A stretch of DNA of 64,000 nt from Acanthornis magna. Lineage: Eukaryota > Chordata > Aves > Passeriformes > Acanthizidae. The notes beneath the pieces are model-generated. The model worked only from the letters and a program-made list of their open reading frames with translations, had not been told where the DNA came from and made no database searches. The stretch spans positions 682,001 through 746,000 of the forward strand of contig JAWUZG010000352.1 in NCBI GenBank assembly GCA_036785705.1. The letters are read 5' to 3'. A program made the position numbers and the translations under genes. This document shows, one piece after another, positions 28,601 to 37,065 of this stretch. How positions within the stretch are numbered: the stretch's first letter is position 1; every line of letters begins with the position of its first letter.

Positions 28601-31600
28601 TGATCCCCCAAACCTGTCCCACCTGGGCACGGTTCCTGATCCCCCAAACCCCTCCCACCTGGGCACGGTTCCCGATCCCCTCCAGGGGTGGGACCCCATT
28701 TCCCAGCCGTACCTGACCACGTGGAAGGCGGCAGACACCATGAGCTCGTTGTGCAGGGCGATGCCCATGTAGCGCGGCTCGTGGAAGGCCGAGGGCACGG
28801 CGCGCGTGCGTAGCACAGGAAACTGCCCCACAGCAGGAACAGCATCTCGGCTGTGGGGACAGCGGGGGGTGACCCTGAGACCCCACAGCGGCAGATTTTG
28901 GGGGGGCTCGGGGGCTGCCCTATGCCTTCACCCCGGATGTGATGTGGGAGGAAATTTTGGGCCTTCCCAAAAACTCGACTCCTGCGCCAGGGATTGAGCC
29001 TGGGGTGCTCGGAGGGGAGGGTGGGGGGCAGGTGGGGTGCCCCGAGGGGCAAGGGGGTGACAATCCCACACGGCACATTTAGGGGAGGGGGTTTTGGGGC
29101 TGTGGGGACCCCCAGGAGGATCAAATATATAAGGGAATGAAAACCCCACATTTATGGGATGGGGTCCTGGGCTTGTGGGAACCTCCAGGAGGATCAAATA
29201 TATAAAGGGATGAAAACCCCACATTTATGGGATGGGGACCCTCAGGTCCTTGCAGATTCCAGGTAGATTAAAGGGACAAGGGAACGAAAACCCCACAGTT
29301 AGGGGATGGGGTCCTGGGCTGTGGGGACCCCCTGGAGGATCAAATATATAAGGGAATGAAAACCCCACATTTATGGGGTGGGGCCTCGGGGTTGTGGGAG
29401 CCCCCAGGTCCTTGCAGCCTCCAGGAGGATTAAACAGACAAGGGAATGAAAACCACACATTTATGGCATGGGGTCCCTCAGGTCCTTGCAGATTCCAGGC
29501 AGATTAAAGAGATAAGGAAATGAAAATCCCACATTTATTGGATGGGGTGCCTCGGGTCCTTGCAGATTCCAGGAGGATCAAACAGACAAGGGAGTGAAAA
29601 CCCCACATTTATGGGATGGGGTCCCAGGGCTGTGGGGACCCTCAGGTCCTTGCAGCTTCCCAAGGGAATGAAAGCGCCACATTTACGGGATGGGGTCCTG
29701 GGGCTGTGGGAACCCCTAGGTCCTTGCAGCCTCCAGGAGGATCAAATGGACAAGGGAATGAAAACCCCACATTTATGGGATGGGGACCCTCAGGTCCTCG
29801 CCGCTTCCAGGAGGATCAAACAGACAAGAAAATGAAAGCCCCACATTTCTGGGATGCGGTCCCAAGGCCTTGCTGACCCCCAGGCCGCGCTGACCCCCAG
29901 GCCGCACAGACCCCCAGGCCATGCTGACCCCCAGGCCATGCTGACCCCCAGGCCGTGCTGACCCCCAGGCCACGCTGACCCCCAGACCGAGGCCGTGCTG
30001 ACCCCCAAGCCATGCTGACCCCCAGGCTGCGCTGACCCCCAGGCTGTGCAGACCCCCAGGCCACGCTGACCCCCAGGCTGTGCAGACCCCCAGGCCACGC
30101 TGACCCCTAGGCCACGCTGACCCCAGGCCATGCTGACCCCCAGGCCGTGCTGACCCCCAGGCTGTGCAGACCTTCAGGCCGTGCTGACCCCCAAGCCATG
30201 CTGACCCCTAGGCCACGCTGACCCCCAGGCCATGCTGACCCCCAGGCCATGCTGACCCCCAGGCTGAGGCCGTGCTGACCCCCAGGCCGCACAGACCCCC
30301 AGGCCATGCTGACCCCCAGGCCATGCTGACCCCCAGGCCGTGCTGACCCCCAGGCCGCGCAGACCCTCAGGCTGTGCTGACCCCCAAGCCATGCTGACCC
30401 CCAGGCCACGCTGACCCCAAGCCATGCTGACCCCCAGGCCGCACAGACCCCCAGGCCATGCTGACCCCCAGGCCGCACAGACCCCCAAGCCATGCTGACC
30501 CCCAAGCCATGCAGACCCCCAGACTGCGCAGACCCCCAGGCCGCCGCCCCTCACCGATGACCATCATGTAGTCCCAGCAGTCGTGGCCGCAGATGCTGAA
30601 GCGCAGGCCGCGGGCGGTGCGGGCGCGGATGACCAGCGGGATGTTCCTGCGCGCGTTCTGCAGCATGCCCATGGTCCAGGCCGCCAGGAACCACAGCACC
30701 AGCAGCAGCACGGGCGCCAGCAGCCGCAGCACGCGCGCGCTCGACACCGCGGGGACGCGCGGGGCCGAGCGCGACAGGAACAGCTTCAGCACCCTGAGGG
30801 GGAGACCCCAACCCAGCCCAGTGAGACCCCAGACCATGAACTGAGACCCCAACCCATCCCAGTGAGAGCTCAACCCATGAACTGAGACCCCATCCTGGTG
30901 GGACCCCCACCCACTAGACGCCGCGGGGACGCGCGGGGCCGAGCGCGACAGGAACAGCTTCAGCACCCTGAGGGGGAGACCCCAGACCAGCCCAGTGAGA
31001 CCCCAGACCATGAACTAAGATCCCAATGCATTCCAGTGAGACCCTAGCCCATCCCAGTGAGAGCTCAACCCATCCTGGCGAGACCCCAGCCCGTCCGTGT
31101 GAGAACTCAGCCCATGAACCGAGACCCCTACCCATCCCAGTGAGAGTCCATCCCAGTGAGACCCCAACCCAATGAGACCCCAACCCAGTGAGACCCCAGC
31201 CCAGCCCAGTGAGACCCCAGCCCGTGAACTGAGACCCCAACCCATCCCGGTGAGAGCCCATCCCAGTGAGACCCCAGCCCAGCCCAGTGAGACCCCAGCC
31301 CACGAACAGAGGCCCCTGCCCATGAACCGAGACCCCAGCCCGTGAACTGAGACCCCGGCCCACCCCCACAGTGGGGGTCCTGAGCCCCAGCCCTCCCCAC
31401 TGTGGGGGTCCCAAACCTTCAGCCCTCCCCACTGTGGGGGTCCCAAACCTTCAGCCCTCCCCACTGTAGGGGTCCCGGCTCCCCAAACCCCCCAGCACGG
31501 GGGTCCCACCCCCAGTGAGACCCCCGCCACAGGCACCTGTAGAGCTTGAGGGTGATGGTGCCGTAGACGATGGCGAAGCCGAGCATCCTCACCCAGCGCA

Positions 31601-34600
31601 GGACAATGCAGCGGAAAATGCTGGGCTTGAAGTACAGGATGAACACCTGGGGCGGTGGGAGAGGGGATCGGGGCTGGATCCATCCCCAGAGCCTGGGATC
31701 GGGAATGGATCCACCCCCAGGGCCTGGGATTGGGGCTGGATCCACCCACAGAGCCTGGGATCGGGGACTGGATCCACCCCCAGATCCTTGGGATCAGGGG
31801 CTGGATCCATTCTCCAGAACCTCAGGATTGGGGTTGGATCCATCCACAGTCTCAGGATCAGGGCTGGGTCCACCAACCACAGAACCTCAGGATCAGGGGC
31901 TCCATGGATCCCACCCACAGAGCTTCAGGGTCGGGGCTTGATCCACCCTCCAGAACCTCAGGATCGGGGCTGGATCCACCCTCAGAGCCTCGGGATCAGG
32001 GGATGGATCTGCCCTCCAGAACCTCGGGATCGGGGCTGGATCCATCCTCCAGAACCTCGGGATCGGGGGCTCCTTGGATCCCACCCACAGAGCCTCGGGA
32101 TCGGGCCTGGATCCATCCACCACAGCCTCGATCAGGGCTGGATCCACCCCCAGATCCTCGGGAGCCCCCGGTACCAGGCCCGCCCCGCGCCGCCCTCCCC
32201 CGTGACCCCCCAGCACCGCCGCGGGCGGGAGAGAGGATTTGGGCGCAGATTAATTCCCGCGGGCAGCGCAGAAAAGGGATTTGGTTTTCCGAGAAGGTTT
32301 AGAGGCAGCCCCCGGGGGCCGCGCCAGCCAAATTAACAATTAGGTGGAGCCGTGCCCGCGGCCAGCCTAGGACACTCCATCCCGGGAGCGTCCGCCCGGG
32401 GCTGTCCGTGACCCGGACTGATGGACACTCCATCCCGGGAGAGCCCGCCCGGGGCTGTCCGTGACCCGGACTGATGGACACTCCATCCCGGGGGAGCCCG
32501 CCCGGGGCTGTCCGTGACCCGCTTGGGATATTCCATCCCGGGAGAGCCCGGCCGGGGCTGTCCGTGACCCGGACAGATGGACATCCCATCCCGGGAGAGC
32601 CCGCCCGGGGCTGTCCGGCTCAGGACAGATGGACACTCCGTCCCGCCCGGGGCTGTCCGGCCCCGGACAGATGGACACTCCGTCCCGGCCGGGGCTGTCC
32701 GGCCCCGGACAGATGGACACTCACCGGGAAGTAGAGCAGCAGGGAGCCGAAGAGGATGGTCTCGAGCAGGATGATCCCCGACGTGCGTATCCTCTGCGGG
32801 GACAGCGGCGTGAGGGGACGGAGCGGGGCAGGGTGACAGCAGGGGACACGGGGACAGAGGTGTGAGGTGCCGGAGCAGGTGACAGCAGGGGACACGGGGA
32901 CACGGATTCGGAGTGGGGCAGGGTGACAGCAGTGTGTGGTGACAGAGCCGGGGCAGGGGTGACAGCAGGGGACACGGGGACAGCAGTGTGAGGTGCCGGA
33001 GCCGGGGCAGGGTGACTGCGGGGGACACAGGGACACGGAGCCAGGGCGGGGTGACAGCAGGGGACACAGGGTCGGGGCGGGGCGGGGTGACAGCAGGGGA
33101 CACGGGGACACAGAGCCGGGGCAGGGTGACAGCAGGGGCACGGCGACACCTGCCTTGCTGCGGCGGAAGTGGTAGGACACGAGCATGCTGAGGAAGATGG
33201 CGAGCATGCAGCAGGCCTGGCACGCCAGCACCGCCGCCCGCAGCACCGGATCCTCCTGGATCAGGCACGGCGTGTCGTCCTCGCAGGTGGCACAGCCCGG
33301 GCGGCACGGCCGGCAGCCCAGCCGGGACCCCCCGTCTGTCCCCGGCGGCCCTGGGGACACAGGGACACCGGCTGGGGTCACTGCACCCGGGTGGGATCAC
33401 CACAGCCCAGGTGGGATCACTATACCCAGGTGGGATTCTCACATCTGGGTGGGATCACCAGATCTGGGTGGGGTCACCATATCCAGATGGGATCACCACT
33501 AATGGCACCAAGGTGGCATCGCTGCAGCCAGGTGGGATCCCCACATTCCAGGTGGGATCACCACAGCCCAGATGAGATCCCCACATTCAGGTGGGATCAC
33601 TGCACCCAGGTGGGATCTCCACATTCCAGGTAGGGTCACTGCACCCGGGTGAGATTGCCACATCTGGGTGGGATCTCCACATTCCAGGTGGGGTCACCAC
33701 ATCCAGGTGGGATTGCCACATCCAGGTGGGATCACTGCAGCCAGGTGGGATCACCATATCCATATGGGATCACCAGTCATGGCACCGAAGTGGCATCACT
33801 GCAGCCAGGTGGGATCACCAAATCCAGGTGGGATCACCATATCCAGATGGGATCACCACATCCTGGTGGGATCACCACATCCCAGGTGGGATCATGGCAC
33901 CAAGGTGGGAACACCACCCAGGAGGAATCCCCACATCCCCAGTGGTATCTCCACACTCAGGAGGGATCCCCACATCCAGGTGGGATCTCCACATCCAGGT
34001 GGGATCCCCACATCCAGGTGGGATCTCCACATCCAGGTGGGATCTCCACATCCAGGTGGGATCACCACACCCCAGGGCTTGGTGGCACCTCCCGTGCCAG
34101 GTCCCGTGTTCTGTGTCCCCAGAGCCCCCCAGCCCTGCCCCACCGCTGCGTCCCTGTGCCATGGGGACAACAGGGACCCGAGGCCGGGCACTGACCCACC
34201 TGCCCAGGCCCCGCTGGCCACTCCGCCGGCCCCGTAGAAGCCTGGCTTGCACCTGCACAGGTACCGCCCGAGGACGAAGCCGCGGCTCTCCTGGGGGACA
34301 CACTGCGGGAGACAGCCCCAGATGGACACACGACCCCCGCCCCGCGTGTCCCCCCCGCCCCCAGGACACCTGACCCCGCGCCACCCTCCCCCGCAGCCGG
34401 GAGGAATCATTGGTTAAACATTTCAGAATTAAAAGCCAAAGCTTGGCTCCAAATCCCTCCCTAAAACCTAAATGGACACCTAATGCAGCCGAGCGCCCTA
34501 ATCCTGCCCAGCCGTGACGGCAGCCTCGGGCCGGGCACCGCTCCCTAATCCCCCGCGGCCGCATCCTGCCCCGGCCGGGCCGCGCTGGCCGCTCCGCCGG

Positions 34601-37065
34601 GCATTGTTGTGTCCTGGAGCCCTGCCCGGAGCTCGGCCCGGCCCTCCGCAAGGCAGCGCGGGGAGGAAACATGAGCTGGCGACGCTTTTCCAGCTCGGGG
34701 ACAGCGCTGGTGGCACCGCAGCGCTGGGGGAGCTGCAGGTTGTGCCAAGGCTCGAAACGCTCGGGCAGCGCTGTCCCGCCCGGGTGGGCACGGCTGGGGG
34801 GGCTCGGGGAACCGGAGCGGTGCTGTCCCCGTCCCCCAGCCCCCGTCCCTCCGTGCCCCGGCGGGGAGCAGCGGGGTCACACGGAGCGGCTGGCGGTGGG
34901 GAGGGAAGATTTGCACAATAAACCCCTCGGAACGGGGCGAGAGCAGCTGAGCGAAGCAGATGGATCGGCAGCGAGAGAGGATAAAGCTCAGCCCGGAGGG
35001 AGGGATGCGGGCACGGACAGCCCGCCCGGGGCTCGGGGGTGCGGGGGTCCCCAACCCGGCTGGGGCTCCGGGGGTGCGGGGAACCCCGGGGGCTCCGGGG
35101 GTGTGGGGGTCCCCATCCCGGCAGGACCTCGGGGGGTCCCCAGCCCATCCCGGGGCTCTCGGGGTGCGGGGGTCCCCAGCCCGGCCGGGTCTCGGGGGGT
35201 CCCCCAGGCCGTCCCGGGGCTCCGGGGGTGGTCGGGTGCGGGGGTCCCCAGCCCGGCCGGGTCTCGGGGGGTCCCCAGCCCATCCCGGGGCTCTCGGGGT
35301 GCGTGGGTCCCCAGCCCGGCCGGCTCTCGGGCGGTCCCCAGCCCGTCTCGGGGCTCCGGGGGTGGTCGGGTGCGGTACCTGGGTGCTGTTGAGGTCACAG
35401 CGATGCGTGTCCGAGAACCAGCCCGGCCCGCTGGAGCACTGGTCGATGGCCACGTCCCGCAGCTCCACGTCCACCCGCACGACCCCTCTGCGCCCGGGGG
35501 GGACGGGGTCAGCCCGGGGGGGACGCGAGGTGTCCCCGTGCTCCCCACCCCGCGTGGCCGAGCCCCAGCGGTGCCGCTGGGACAGCCGCGGTGGGGCTGG
35601 GGCTGGGGCGTGGATCAGGGGGGTGAGGACAGGGGTCAGCCATGTCCCCGGACAAGGGTCAGCCATGTCCCCGGACAGGGGTCAGCCATGTCCCCAGACC
35701 CCCGGACAGGGGTCAGCCATGTCCCCAGACAGGGGTCAGCCATGTCCCCAGACAAGGGTCAGCCATGTCCCCAGACCCCCGGGCAGGGGTCAGCCATGTC
35801 CCCAGACAAGGGTCAGCCATGTCCCCAGACAAGGGTCAGCCATGTTCCCAGACCTCCAGACAGGGGTCAGCCATGTCCCCAGACCCCCTGTCCCCTCCCC
35901 TCCCCACTGCCCTCCTCTGCTCGCACAGTTGAGTGCAGCAGGGACCCCCCCCAATCCCGGGGTCACCCCCAGCTCCCTGGGGGTCCCAGCCCGGCTCACC
36001 CACCCCCAGCGTGACCCTGACCGGAGGGTGGCAGCACGGGGGGGACACCGAGGGGGACAGGAGGGCCACCTGTAAATGCACACGTGCACGCGCCCAGGGG
36101 GACACGGGCATGGCGCTGTCGCACCCCGCGATGAGTGACACCCCCAACACACACACGGGGCACCCCCAAACCCTCCGGCCACCCCCGCAGACCCCTCCGG
36201 ACCCCACTCACTTGAACTCGGGGCTGAGGTCCGGCTTGAGCCCGTAGAAAGCTGAGGAGAGCGTGACCGCCCAGGTGGGCACGAAGCGACCCTCGCGACA
36301 CTCCAGGAACGGCGGCGACCACCGCACGTGGCCCGGGTCACCCACGTAGCTGTCCCCGCGCTGCCACTTGGGGGTCTCCAGGCTGCGCAGGTCGTTGCTG
36401 AGCACGCGCTTGCGGAGCGCGGGGACGCGCTGCGACTTGAGCGCGTTGAACCATTCGTTGTCCCAGCTGAGGTTGCCCAGGCTGGGAGCGGCGCCGGACA
36501 CGTCCTGCAGCAAGATCTGACCGTCGCCTTTGGTGGCCTGAAGCATCAGCCGCGGCTTGGGGGCCAGCGGGTGCGCGTCCAGGGCCAGCACCGCCCTGCG
36601 CACCCACGGGTGGCCCTCGGCCAGGCTGCGCACCAGCGCCTGGTACCACTCCACGTCCTCGGCCACGCTGGCCTCGCGGATGTCGTTGGTCTGGAAGAGC
36701 ATGTTGAGGAAATTGGCGGCGTGCGACAGAGCCTCGGGGGCTGCTCGCAGGGCTGTCCGCAGCGCCGGGGGCGGCCCGGGCCCGGGGGTCGCCGCCGCCG
36801 CCACGGCCCCGCTGCAGTTGGCCCGGGCCAGGCGCTGGGCATCGCCCGTGCGCAGGAACGCCAGCGCTGCCGCCGAGCCCTCGGCGTCCCCCGGCGCTCC
36901 GGGCTCCAGGGTGGGCGCCCACGAGGATGAGGGGGCCGGGGACCATCCCGCCGGCCGCGGGGGTCTCTCCGGGGGCCGCTGCCCAGCCGTGAGGATGGAG
37001 ACGTGCAGCAGCAGCAGCAGCACCGCGCGGAAGCCCCAGAGCAGCGGCCGCCGGCGCGGCCCCAT
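14742..37065 (-). CDS. GPR179: Orphan class C receptor GPR179 with expanded CPWE repeats (11 coding exons)
   Basis: GPR179 sits in dendrite tips of retinal ON-bipolar cells, where it anchors the RGS7/RGS11-Gbeta5 complex near mGluR6 and TRPM1; human loss causes congenital stationary night blindness. Order: signal peptide (1-28); extracellular Cache-type region (exons 1-2); EGF-like Cys-rich stretch ([11 protein letters not shown], exon 3); seven membrane helices in exons 4-9; conserved linker [20 protein letters not shown] (exon 10); a very long cytoplasmic tail (exon 11). The tail carries about 60 CPWE/CPWD motifs. Summed exons give ~3,340 aa against ~2,370 in human as I recall. The frame is broken by one missing base in exon 8 and about 15 small indels in exon 11 (18.2-22.5 kb), which sum to a multiple of three. 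Intron 4 appears to use a GC donor. Either the consensus is faulty here or the gene is damaged; I favour the first. The gene call itself is firm. Confidence 0.93.
14805..15350 (-). repeat. GPR179: Coding repeat, 75-nt unit ([13 protein letters not shown])
   Basis: Seven to eight tandem 25-codon units at the end of GPR179 exon 11. Each has one EVCPWE motif followed by [19 protein letters not shown] or a close variant. Confidence 0.95.
15600..19900 (-). repeat. GPR179: Coding repeat, ~280-nt unit (~93 aa) in GPR179
   Basis: About fifteen units in order [17 protein letters not shown], then [20 protein letters not shown], one to three ICPWE motifs with [10 protein letters not shown] linkers, [16 protein letters not shown] and [14 protein letters not shown]. 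The number of inner ICPWE motifs varies between units. Most frame breaks of the gene lie in its 5' third (18231-19922). Confidence 0.93.
20155..20530 (-). repeat. GPR179: Coding repeat, ~93-nt unit (CPWDT) in GPR179
   Basis: Four to five copies of a ~31-aa unit ([20 protein letters not shown] plus [11 protein letters not shown]). Two copies are out of frame because single bases are missing at about 20293 and 20338. Confidence 0.85.
21230..21375 (-). repeat. GPR179: Coding repeat, ~33-nt unit in GPR179
   Basis: Four copies of ccgggggtcgcgggctcggg with flanking bases, coding [10 protein letters not shown] and variants. Low-complexity, probably disordered tail sequence. Confidence 0.8.
22850..23630. 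repeat. Minisatellite, 20-bp unit, GPR179 intron 10
   Basis: About 38 copies of ggaattcctccctgggatgg and variants (ggaattaatcctgggatgg). It shares both unit and leading flank with 13180-13575. Confidence 0.95.
23737..23883 (-). CDS. GPR179: GPR179 coding exon 10
   Basis: Acceptor cccgcgcag, donor CGG|GTGGGT, 49 codons. Encodes [20 protein letters not shown] then [15 protein letters not shown], a signature segment after TM7 in GPR158 and GPR179. Confidence 0.92.
23945..25125. repeat. Minisatellite, ~20-bp unit, GPR179 intron 9
   Basis: About 58 copies of ggggtaatcgtggagttttt. A ~180-bp higher-order unit is repeated almost identically at about 24430-24610 and 24610-24790. It is G/T-rich on the plus strand. 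Confidence 0.95.
25180..25390 (-). mobile_element. CR1 LINE fragment, GPR179 intron 9
   Basis: gtttggacacttccaggggt, then ccctttccgtgagaaatct, cccctggcaccgcctgaggc and cattccctctcctcctgtcg follow the antisense CR1 3' region in order. Confidence 0.75.
25480..25985. repeat. Minisatellite, ~20-bp unit, GPR179 intron 9
   Basis: About 20 copies of cccttccctggacacctctg with interspersed cccagccccgttcc segments. It runs right up to exon 9's donor side. Confidence 0.92.
25997..26102 (-). CDS. GPR179: GPR179 coding exon 9 (TM7)
   Basis: Acceptor cctctccag, donor AAG|GTGCCG. Encodes [20 protein letters not shown] then [17 protein letters not shown]7 of the receptor. Confidence 0.92.
26190..28685. repeat. 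Long minisatellite, GPR179 intron 8
   Basis: 2.5 kb of units built from aacccttcccacctgggcac, gttcctgatcccccaaaccc, ttttcctttggagatccata and acccccaaaccc. Block-level duplications of several hundred bases are visible (around 27200-27500, 27900-28160 and 28500-28650). Confidence 0.95.
28713..28850 (-). CDS. GPR179: GPR179 coding exon 8 (TM5-TM6), with a 1-nt deletion
   Basis: Acceptor gtccccacag, donor AG|GTACGG. Frame 1 reads [14 protein letters not shown]; after a missing base between 28807 and 28808 another frame reads [20 protein letters not shown] and [12 protein letters not shown]. Human protein joins these two stretches, and the phases of exons 7 and 9 also require the lost base. Confidence 0.9.
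29085..29875. repeat. Minisatellite, ~60-100 bp unit, GPR179 intron 7
   Basis: About ten copies containing gggaatgaaaaccccacatt, tatgggatggggtc and ctcaggtccttgcagattcc. The stretch 28860-29084 is unique, with nothing recognised. Confidence 0.92.
29875..30548. repeat. Minisatellite, ~17-bp unit, GPR179 intron 7
   Basis: About 38 copies of ctgacccccaggccatg and variants. It ends at the donor of exon 7. Confidence 0.95.
30555..30793 (-). CDS. GPR179: GPR179 coding exon 7 (TM4, loop 2)
   Basis: Acceptor ccccctcag, donor CG|GTGAGG, 239 nt. Encodes [20 protein letters not shown]4 ([20 protein letters not shown]), and the loop [17 protein letters not shown] leading into TM5. A partial copy of its first 51 nt with the acceptor lies just upstream at 30917-30967. 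Confidence 0.93.
30917..30967 (-). pseudogene. Duplicated acceptor and first 51 nt of GPR179 exon 7
   Basis: On the minus strand, ccccctcag is followed by 51 nt nearly identical to the start of exon 7 ([15 protein letters not shown]), then a TAG in frame shortly after. Intron sequence upstream of both copies is the same too. It is a partial exon duplication lying 5' of the real exon. Confidence 0.9.
31015..31490. repeat. Minisatellite, ~20-bp unit, GPR179 intron 6
   Basis: Copies of agaccccagcccatcccagt and variants such as ccatgaactgagaccc up to 31360. Then three copies of a ~33-bp unit with ccactgtgggggtcccaaac. Confidence 0.9.
31537..31646 (-). CDS. GPR179: GPR179 coding exon 6 (TM3)
   Basis: Acceptor ccgccccag, donor AG|GTGCCT. 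Encodes [20 protein letters not shown] and [16 protein letters not shown]. It carries the Cys at the top of TM3 expected for the disulfide to loop 2. Confidence 0.92.
31660..32165. repeat. Minisatellite, ~32-bp unit, GPR179 intron 5
   Basis: About 15 copies of tcgggatcggggctggatcc and cagagcctcggg. The flanking 32165-32345 segment is unique. Confidence 0.92.
32200..32350. other. Unique island in GPR179 intron 5
   Basis: The only non-repetitive part of this intron. It contains cagattaattcccgcgg and aaattaacaattaggtgg, homeobox-type core sites. Possible conserved noncoding element; nothing coding is seen. Confidence 0.3.
32365..32720. repeat. Minisatellite, ~53-bp unit, GPR179 intron 5
   Basis: Seven copies of ggacactccatcccgggaga, gcccgcccggggctgtccgt, gacccggactgat. 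The array abuts and overlaps the donor of exon 5. Confidence 0.93.
32725..32793 (-). CDS. GPR179: GPR179 coding exon 5 (TM2)
   Basis: A 69-nt exon in phase 0, acceptor ccccgcag, donor CCG|GTGAGT. Encodes [20 protein letters not shown] and YFP. A minisatellite begins inside the donor site. Confidence 0.9.
32815..33145. repeat. Minisatellite, ~50-bp unit, GPR179 intron 4
   Basis: About seven copies of gggtgacagcaggggacacg and ggagccggggca. It fills the whole of intron 4, which is only ~360 bp long. Confidence 0.9.
33154..33350 (-). CDS. GPR179: GPR179 coding exon 4 (Cys-rich linker, TM1)
   Basis: Acceptor gtccccag. Encodes [20 protein letters not shown] and TM1 ([20 protein letters not shown]). 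For the frame to join exon 5 (FRRSK|RIRTSG, as in human) the donor must be AAG|GCAGGT, a GC-AG intron. The nearby GT four bases on would shift the frame. Confidence 0.88.
33375..34070. repeat. Minisatellite, ~19-bp unit, GPR179 intron 3
   Basis: About 35 copies of caggtgggatcaccacatc and variants. Confidence 0.95.
34200..34302 (-). CDS. GPR179: GPR179 coding exon 3 (EGF-like)
   Basis: Acceptor ctcccgcag, donor G|GTGGGT, phase 1. Encodes [20 protein letters not shown] and GFYGAG, the EGF-like segment. Confidence 0.9.
34390..35030. other. Unique, partly AT-rich island in GPR179 intron 2
   Basis: A 640-bp non-repetitive stretch between minisatellites. It holds two CTAATCC sites (34498-34504 and 34545-34551), a motif bound by OTX2/CRX, and E-boxes CAGCTG and CAGATG near 34945-34965. 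GPR179 is a retinal gene, so an intronic enhancer is possible; this is inference. Confidence 0.35.
35035..35375. repeat. Minisatellite, ~30-60 bp unit, GPR179 intron 2
   Basis: Copies of ggtccccagcccggccgggt and ctcggggctctcggggtgcg. It ends at the donor of exon 2. Confidence 0.9.
35379..35487 (-). CDS. GPR179: GPR179 coding exon 2
   Basis: Acceptor gggcgcag, donor CAG|GTACCG, 109 nt. Encodes [20 protein letters not shown] followed by [16 protein letters not shown], the end of the Cache-type domain. Confidence 0.9.
35635..35890. repeat. Minisatellite, ~23-bp unit, GPR179 intron 1
   Basis: About 11 copies of gtcagccatgtccccagaca. The remainder of intron 1 (35891-36205) is not repetitive and holds nothing recognised. 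Confidence 0.93.
36212..37065 (-). CDS. GPR179: GPR179 coding exon 1
   Basis: Starts at ATG 37065 with a basic n-region and a Leu-rich core ([15 protein letters not shown]), a clear signal peptide. Then ~255 residues of ectodomain, including [20 protein letters not shown] and [12 protein letters not shown], typical of the GPR158/GPR179 Cache region. Donor AA|GTGAGT, phase 2. Confidence 0.92.

Noticed and set aside
25823..28831. Minus-strand frames of 170-476 codons across GPR179 introns 7 to 9
   Set aside because: Translated minisatellite ([12 protein letters not shown] repeats) between real exons 8 and 9; splice sites and homology mark it as intron.
32365..32720. Regular ~53-bp direct repeats resembling a CRISPR array
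   Set aside because: There is no separation into constant repeats and unique spacers, and the context is a vertebrate intron.
14742..37065. Calling GPR179 a pseudogene
   Set aside because: All splice sites and membrane segments are kept, no in-frame nonsense codon exists, and the exon 11 indels sum to a multiple of three and cluster in repeats; consensus error explains this better.
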